Shown here: in pieces, positions 1 through 4,500 of the stretch
Position numbering within the stretch: the stretch's first letter is position 1
Layout: each line of letters opens with the position of its first letter
NCBI GenBank assembly: GCA_018056145.1
Contig: JAGPGE010000450.1
Location: 1-5,345 of the forward strand
Direction of reading: 5' to 3'
DNA length: 5,345 nt
Source: Armatimonadota bacterium
Lineage (GTDB): Bacteria; Armatimonadota; Zipacnadia; Zipacnadales; JABUFB01
The notes under the pieces: model-generated
The model's input: the letters and a program-made list of their open reading frames with translations, nothing else
What the model was told of the DNA's origin: nothing
Databases searched by the model: none
Made by a program: the position numbers and the translations under genes

Positions 1-9
1 CCTTCTGTT

Positions 10-32
10 GGGCGGGGGCTTGTACTCCGCCC
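10..32 (+). repeat. Family B palindromic unit, left copy
   Basis: GGGCGG (10-15) pairs with CCGCCC (27-32) around an 11-base loop. The first 16 bases match the minus-strand copy at 358-343 at 14 of 16 positions. Confidence 0.5.
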
Positions 33-39
33 GAAGTTC

Positions 40-83
40 GCCGTTGCCGTAAAGCCCGCAACGCGGGCGACCGCCCACAGCCA
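40..83 (+). repeat. Direct repeat copy 1 with family A hairpin
   Basis: Bases 40-83 match 146-189 at 42 of 44 positions; the only differences are C/T changes at 76/182 and 78/184. The core GCCCGC (54-59), loop AAC, GCGGGC (63-68) is a perfect 6-bp stem, followed by GACCG. Confidence 0.85.
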
Positions 84-145
84 AACAGCGCACCGTGCCG
101 GAACCCATCCCCTCTGCGGCCCCTCCGGACAAGAACCAACCGTCT

Positions 146-189
146 GCCGTTGCCGTAAAGCCCGCAACGCGGGCGACCGCCTATAGCCA
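146..189 (+). repeat. Direct repeat copy 2 with family A hairpin
   Basis: Second copy of the 44-base repeat, 106 bases after the first. Its hairpin arms are 160-165 and 169-174. The 62 bases between the copies (84-145) show no recognisable gene or further strong palindrome. Confidence 0.85.
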
Positions 190-206
190 GGGGCGGAAGC
201 CCCTGG
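187..206 (+). repeat. Perfect 8-bp hairpin with GGAA loop
   Basis: CCAGGGGC (187-194) and GCCCCTGG (199-206) are exact reverse complements around GGAA, which fits the stable GNRA tetraloop class. There is no T tract after it, so it is not a classical intrinsic terminator. Its right arm is shared with the next family A unit. Confidence 0.6.
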
Positions 207-219
207 ACTCAGGCGACCG
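198..219 (+). repeat. Diverged family A unit
   Basis: It begins AGCCC and ends GGCGACCG like the 44-base repeats, but with a shortened stem, CCTG (202-205) against CAGG (210-213). Its left arm can alternatively pair upstream in the GGAA hairpin. Confidence 0.4.
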
Positions 220-232
220 AAGGTATCCGCAG

Positions 233-253
233 AGCCCCTGAAAGGGGCGACAG
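233..253 (+). repeat. Family A unit with GAA loop
   Basis: GCCCCT (234-239), loop GAA, AGGGGC (243-248) is a perfect 6-bp stem, followed by GACAG. It keeps the AGCCC...GGGCGAC frame of the other units. A weaker relative, GCCTGAAGGCGAAC, follows at 286-299. Confidence 0.6.
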
Positions 254-300
254 AATCCGGGTCGGTGCCTGCCGCGCCCTCCGGGGCCTGAAGGCGAACG

Positions 301-321
301 ACGGCAACGGAAGGCAACGGC
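301..321 (-). repeat. Inverted copies of the repeat leader
   Basis: ACGGCAACGG (301-310) is the exact reverse complement of CCGTTGCCGT at 41-50 and 147-156. GGCAACGGC (313-321) repeats most of it ten bases later. Confidence 0.55.
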
Positions 322-336
322 TGGCGGAAAGCCACC

Positions 337-362
337 GGCGCGGTACGAGCCCGCGCCCTACA
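337..362 (-). repeat. Family B palindromic unit 3
   Basis: On the minus strand it begins TGTAGGGCGCGGGCTCGTAC. GGCGCGG (337-343) and CCGCGCC (351-357) form a perfect 7-bp stem with a 7-base loop. Confidence 0.55.
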
Positions 363-365
363 GAC

Positions 366-391
366 GGCGGCGTCGAGACGCCCGCCCCACG
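366..391 (-). repeat. Family B palindromic unit 2
   Basis: On the minus strand it begins CGTGGGGCGGGCGTCTCGAC. GGCGT (369-373) pairs with ACGCC (378-382), and the stem continues as GGC/GCC past one bulged base at 383. It lies 20 bases downstream of the oxidoreductase stop. No T-run follows in that direction, so terminator function is doubtful. Confidence 0.5.
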
Positions 392-396
392 CGACA

Positions 397-415
397 GTAC
401 CCCGCCCGCCCTACG
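397..415 (-). repeat. Family B unit 1 overlapping the oxidoreductase stop codon
   Basis: On the minus strand it reads CGTAGGGCGGGCGGGGTAC. It shares the GTRGGGCG head with units 2 and 3, which begin 24 and 53 bases further along. The TAG in the head is the in-frame stop of the oxidoreductase (413-411). It lacks a clear second arm. Confidence 0.45.
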
Positions 416-1388
416 CCATGATGGGCTTTTCTGGCTTGCCGGAGATCGCCGAGCGGTTCGCGGTCAGCACCACGTCGGTGCTCATCAGACCCTCGCGATA
501 GGAGCACGGAAGCAGCGACTGATCCCCCGCGCGGATTGCCTGCGCGAACACCTCGTCGATGTTCGGCGTGGGTTCCGGCGGCGCGCAGAGCCACTCGTCG
601 GTTTCGGGCGCTAGGGAATTGCCGCCGAAGCCGAGGGTGAGCATCTGATCCCGCAGCAGGAACACTATGTCGCTCTTCCCGCCGCCCTTGGTCATCATCG
701 GGCTGGTGCTCAGAGTGCCCAGCATGCCCGACTTGAACTTGAACAGGACCGCCTGGGAATCGGGGATGTCCAGGTTCTCCACGTCGCCCATGGTGCGCAG
801 GGCGTACTGGGCGTAGACCTCCTCCACCTCGTCACCGGTGACGTAGCGGATGGCGTCCACCTGGTGCACGGTCTGTTCCACGAGCTGGCCGCCGGAGCGG
901 GACATAACTCGCCACCAGGCGGTCCCGGGCAGCCCGCCCCAGCGATGCGAGGAGACCATCGCAACGGTGCGTTCCGACAGCCACTTCTTCGCGCGGTTCA
1001 CCGGGTCCAGCAGGCGCAACTGGAAGCCCACGCAGGAAAGCACGTCGTTGGACTCGATAGCTTCGAGGATTTCCAGGCCCTTATCCATGTCCAGGCAGAC
1101 GGGCTTTTCGACGAACACCGCGCAGCCCTTCTGCGCCGCGAGGATCTCCGCGTCAGTGTGGGCGAAGGGCGGCACGCTCACATAGACGGCATCCGCGTCG
1201 ATCTCGTCCAGCATGGCCTGGTGGCTCGTGTAGGCGGGTGCGTTGAACTTCACGCCCACCTCGGTTGCCAGGGTCTCGTTGATGTCGCAGACCGCCACGA
1301 TACGGGTTCCCTCGGCCTCGGCGAAGCGCTGCATATGCCCCTGCGCATTGCCTCCGGCCCCAATGAACGCAGCCTTGACTTCGACCAT
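411..1388 (-). CDS. Gfo/Idh/MocA family NAD(P)-dependent oxidoreductase
   Basis: Complete 325-residue protein, within the usual length range for this family of sugar, inositol and polyol dehydrogenases. The N-terminal Rossmann fold opens with a beta strand and the glycine-rich nucleotide loop GAGGNAQGH (residues 10-18). An acidic residue after the second strand (CD at 34-35) is consistent with ribose binding. The family signature EKP is at 94-96, with K95 the expected catalytic lysine. The C-terminal substrate domain carries GGQLVEQTVHQVD (166-178), where H175 is the expected catalytic histidine; E171 replaces the Asp common in many relatives, as in the EQ-T-H subgroup. No signal peptide is seen, so the enzyme is probably cytoplasmic. 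The start is well supported by a GGAGG motif eight bases upstream. The stop TAG falls in a repeated palindromic unit. The gene is divergent from the large secreted-protein gene, and no co-transcribed partner is visible. Family assignment is secure; the substrate cannot be read from the sequence. Confidence 0.95.
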   Translation of the reverse strand: MVEVKAAFIGAGGNAQGHMQRFAEAEGTRIVAVCDINETLATEVGVKFNAPAYTSHQAMLDEIDADAVYVSVPPFAHTDAEILAAQKGCAVFVEKPVCLDMDKGLEILEAIESNDVLSCVGFQLRLLDPVNRAKKWLSERTVAMVSSHRWGGLPGTAWWRVMSRSGGQLVEQTVHQVDAIRYVTGDEVEEVYAQYALRTMGDVENLDIPDSQAVLFKFKSGMLGTLSTSPMMTKGGGKSDIVFLLRDQMLTLGFGGNSLAPETDEWLCAPPEPTPNIDEVFAQAIRAGDQSLLPCSYREGLMSTDVVLTANRSAISGKPEKPIMA

Positions 1389-1417
1389 TTGCCGTTCCTC
1401 CCGGAACTGGGTATTAT
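1389..1417 (+). promoter_or_regulatory. Candidate sigma-70-like promoter for the S55 peptidase gene
   Basis: TTGCCG (1389-1394, 4 of 6 bases matching TTGACA) and TATTAT (1412-1417, 5 of 6 matching TATAAT) are separated by exactly 17 bases. This is the most AT-rich spot in the divergent intergenic region. Transcription would start near 1424 and leave a leader of roughly 145 bases before the ATG. The -35 box abuts the start codon of the divergent gene. On the minus strand the same AT-rich stretch reads CATAAT (1418-1413), a possible -10 for the oxidoreductase, but no good -35 is found at the right distance. The promoter consensus of the host phylum is unknown. Confidence 0.35.
1396..1402 (-). 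promoter_or_regulatory. Ribosome binding site of the oxidoreductase
   Basis: Read on the minus strand the bases are GGGAGGA. The GGAGG core is followed by eight bases and then the ATG at 1388-1386. This is a near-ideal Shine-Dalgarno sequence and fixes the start codon of the oxidoreductase. Confidence 0.8.
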
Positions 1418-1418
1418 G
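1413..1418 (-). promoter_or_regulatory. Possible -10 element for the oxidoreductase
   Basis: Minus-strand CATAAT matches 5 of 6 positions of TATAAT and would place the transcript start near 1406, just before the GGGAGGA ribosome binding site, giving a very short leader. The hexamer 17 bases upstream (CGATCC) does not resemble a -35 box, so the call is weak. It overlaps the opposite-strand -10 candidate TATTAT. Confidence 0.25.
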
Positions 1419-1486
1419 TAGCCTGATTCTTCTTCGGATCGGCGACGGGGGCCAGTCAGGCCGGCTCCCTATTGCCCTGTATTCGC

Positions 1487-1514
1487 AAGGTCCTTCGCGA
1501 CAACCTTCCCGCGA
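1487..1514 (+). repeat. Overlapping inverted repeats in the leader
   Basis: AAGGT (1487-1491) can pair with ACCTT (1503-1507), while TCGCG (1495-1499) can pair with CGCGA (1510-1514). The two stems interlock, so only one can form unless they make a pseudoknot. Both are only five base pairs and could be chance. Confidence 0.2.
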
Positions 1515-1557
1515 GACGCAGTGGAAGACGGATCGCCGGATATGTCGAAGACGAGAC

Positions 1558-1576
1558 AGGAAAGGACATGCCCATG
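1558..1576 (+). promoter_or_regulatory. Ribosome binding site and alternative starts of the S55 peptidase gene
   Basis: Two in-frame ATG codons lie six bases apart, at 1568 and 1574. The purine run AGGAAAGGA (1558-1566) offers AGG at 1558-1560 seven bases before the first ATG, and AAGGA ending at 1566 seven bases before the second. Either start leaves a valid signal peptide with Arg near the N-terminus. I number the protein from 1568, but 1574 is equally plausible. Confidence 0.55.
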
Positions 1577-4500
1577 CGCCTGTGGACCCTCATTGGCCTG
1601 CTGGCCGTCTGTATGACCATGCCCGCGCTGGCGGCGGAACGGCTGAGCCCCCATTTCAACCGGGACACCATGATGCTCAGCAGTGAGGTGGAGCGGGGCA
1701 TGAGGGCCGTCGGCAAGACGGTCTTCGCCGGAACCACCATCACCGAGTTCAACCTGGAGATCCTCAGCGTCCTGGAGAACTCCAACTCCGGGATGGACTT
1801 GGTGATCGCGAAGGTGCTGGACGGCCCGGTGGTGGAGCGCGAATCGGGGATCATCGGCGGCATGAGCGGCAGCCCCGTCTATATCAACGGTAAGCTGGTG
1901 GGCGCCATTGCCTACGGCTGGCAGTGGGTGCGCGAGCCGATCTGCGGCATCACCACCATCAACTCCATGTTGAACGCGCTGGACAAGCCGGCCGAGGAGA
2001 TGGTGGGGCAGCTTGCGCCGGAGCGCAAGCCCGAATACGCCCTGGTACGCGAGCCCTTCAGTGCCGCTGGGCGGGAAATCACGGGCGTGCGGATCGCGCC
2101 GCCGGGCCACGAGGGTGAGGCTTTCGCTGACGCCCACACCATGGTCCTCGCCCCCGTGACCGCGCCGGTCTACTGCGCCGGCTTGCCCCCGAAGGCGCTG
2201 GAGCATCTCAACGGCGTGCTCAAGCCCTACGGGATGGAAGCCATCGCCGGACCGGGCAAGAGCCGGTACACCGTGCCCGTCAAGATCGAGCCCGGCGCGG
2301 CATTGGGCTCGTCCCTGGTGTCTGGTGATATCGACATCAGCACGGGCGGCACCGTCACCTACGTGGACGGAGACCTGATCCTGGGTTTCGGCCACCCGTA
2401 CATGGAGTTCGGCAAGGTGGCATTTCCGCTGACCACCTCGTGGGTCCACGACTTCGTGCCGCGGTACTCGCGCACCGATAAGATGATGTCCGTCATGGAG
2501 GACGTGGGCACCATCACCCAGGACCGCAACTGGGCCATCGGGGGGATACTGGGGCCCACCGCGCCGAAGGTCCCGGCGACCATCACGATCACCGACAGGA
2601 GCCGGGAGATCACGGACACGTACCGCGTCGAGATCATGCGCCAGCGTGTGATGACCCCGCAACTCATGGGCACAAGCGTCCTCACGGCGATACTCAACAG
2701 CTACAACTCCCAGGGGGAGGGCATGGTGAAGGTGCGGTTCCGGGTGAAGGGCGAGAAAGGTCACGAGATCACCCGGGAGGACATCTTCTACCACGACGGG
2801 ATGCTTTCGATGCCGGCGATCAGCGGCATGATGGCCGCCTCGTACATGCTCACCGATAACCGCTTCCGTCCGCAGGATGTGACGGGGCTGGAGTACAGCG
2901 CGGAGTTGTGGGATGCCGACGACACAGCGGCGGTTGAATCGGTGACGGTGGACGAACCGGTGGCGAAGGCGGGCGAGGACATCACCGTGCGCGTGCGCCT
3001 GCGGCCCGATGACGGCGACATCATCGAGAAGGCGATCAAGCTGCACATGCCGGTCTCGCTGGCTAAGGGCCGCATTCGCATCGGAGTGTCCGGCGGCGAC
3101 TCGGCGATGGCGGTGCGGTCGCGCGTGGGCATTCTGCCGCCCACGTTCTACAACCTCGAAAGCGCCATTGAGCAGATCGAGACGCTGGAACGCGGCGACC
3201 AGCTCTTCGTGGCCGCCGGACTGCCCACGCGGGACATCTCGGTGGAAGGCACCCGGCTGTTCCGGCTTCCAGAGATGCTCAAGTCCGCGCTCATGAACTC
3301 GCCGCGCACTGACCTGGCGGCCGGCGGCGCGGAAGTCTCCAAGACTCTGGACATGCCCTGGCTCGTCTACGGCGGCGCGATCGTGACGCTTCCCACTGAG
3401 GACCGCGAGGGCAAGGTGGGCAAGGCGCCATCTCCCAGCCCGAGTAGCTCCGAGGATGAGGATGAGACGCTGGCGCCGCCGCCGGCTCCCGACGGTGTGC
3501 CCGCGTCCCTGTGGTGGGCCGCATCGGCTTTCGAAAAGCCCCGCTCAGGCGCGACCCGCCGGGCAGCAAGCCGCGTGACCCCAAGCCTCGAACTCAATGG
3601 CGGCGAAGAAGAAGATGACGAGGCGCTGGATGACGAGGACGATGAGGATGCCGAAGCTGCCGACGAGGAGAACGGGGACGAGGATGAGGGCGCCGATGAG
3701 GGCAAGAAGGGCGACAAGGAGAAGCCTGACACGGAGGGCACCCAGCCCAAGGACAAGAAGAAGGGCGACGTGGGCCGGAAGCCTTCGGTCTGGGAGCAGA
3801 CCAGCGCGGAGGATTTCAGCGCTGGCGAACTCGAGGGCCTCGCGGTTCGCAGCGACGGCCGCGTGGAGATCGCGCCCAACTGGAAAAAGACCGGCGAGCC
3901 CGAGGAGATGCTGGTCTGGTGCCTCGCGGCTGCCACGGACAAAGGATATGCGGGGACGATCAAACCCGGCCGGGTATATGCGCTTGAAAACGGTGACAAG
4001 AGCCTGCTAGCGGATACCGGCGAGTTCGGCGTTTCAGCGCTGTGCATTGGCAGTGACGGCGCGGTGATCGCGGCGACCTTCCCCGGCGGAAAGGTGCTGG
4101 CAATCCGCGATGGCAAGACCGAGACCCTCTGCACCCTTGAGGACCTGTACGTCTGGGCGCTGGTGGGCGACGGCTTCGACGGTTACTACGCCGCGGTTGG
4201 CCCGGGCGCGGCGGTGTACCACATTTCGGCGCAGGGCGACACCAGCCGCATCGCCACTCTGCCCCAGGAGCACGCCACAAGGCTGCTGCTCAAGGGCGAG
4301 GACCTGTACGTGGGGACCGCGGACCGAGGGGGCCTGTACCGGCTGAATGCGAAGCGGGAACTGACCGCCCTGTATGACTCCGGCACAGACGAAGTGACCG
4401 GGATCGAGTTGACCGCGGACGGCTCGGTGGTCTTCTCCACCGCGCCCACGGGCAGAGTCATCTCGGTGGCCGAGAACGGCGACATCACGGAGCTGTTCAA

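Larger units (their letters stand above)
1..367. repeat. Palindrome-rich intergenic block with imperfect terminal inverted repeats (BIME/MITE-like)
   Basis: This stretch holds no convincing gene. Bases 1-25 and the reverse complement of 343-367 match at 21 of 25 positions, sharing TCTGT, GGGCG, GGGCT and GTAC segments. Inside that pair, GCCGTTGCC (40-48, again at 146-154) is inverted as GGCAACGGC at 313-321. Between these lie at least four GCCC/GGGC palindromic units. No transposase is present. The left end sits at the window edge, so the element may extend further. It could be a REP/BIME cluster, a non-autonomous mobile element, or a chance assembly of related repeats. Confidence 0.5.

Noticed and set aside
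40..260. Possible CRISPR array
   Set aside because: Only two near-identical copies exist, 106 bases apart. The other units are diverged, unevenly spaced and have no uniform spacers. No cas gene is present.
366..391. Intrinsic terminator for the oxidoreductase
   Set aside because: The hairpin is positioned correctly, but the sequence after it on the minus strand is GTCTGTAGGG, without a T-run. It is better explained as a member of the repeat family.
358..594. Small minus-strand frame crossing the end of the oxidoreductase
   Set aside because: Arg- and Gly-rich composition, and it overlaps both the palindromic repeats and the conserved end of the enzyme in another frame.
864..1421. Plus-strand open frame opposite the oxidoreductase
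   Set aside because: The minus strand encodes a textbook Gfo/Idh/MocA protein with a strong ribosome binding site. The plus-strand product has no family features.
1568..1640. Lipoprotein signal peptide around C15
   Set aside because: The residue before the cysteine is Val, and the hydrophobic core continues past it to a standard ALA-A cleavage site.
1469..3046. Long minus-strand open frame of 525 codons
   Set aside because: It runs antisense to the S55 gene, whose product shows a signal peptide and clear family motifs. The antisense product is rich in His, Arg and Gly with no recognisable domain, as expected from the complement of GC-biased codons.
3367..4134. Minus-strand frame with a long serine-rich tract
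   Set aside because: The serine run is simply the complement of the GAN-rich codons that encode the acidic linker on the plus strand.
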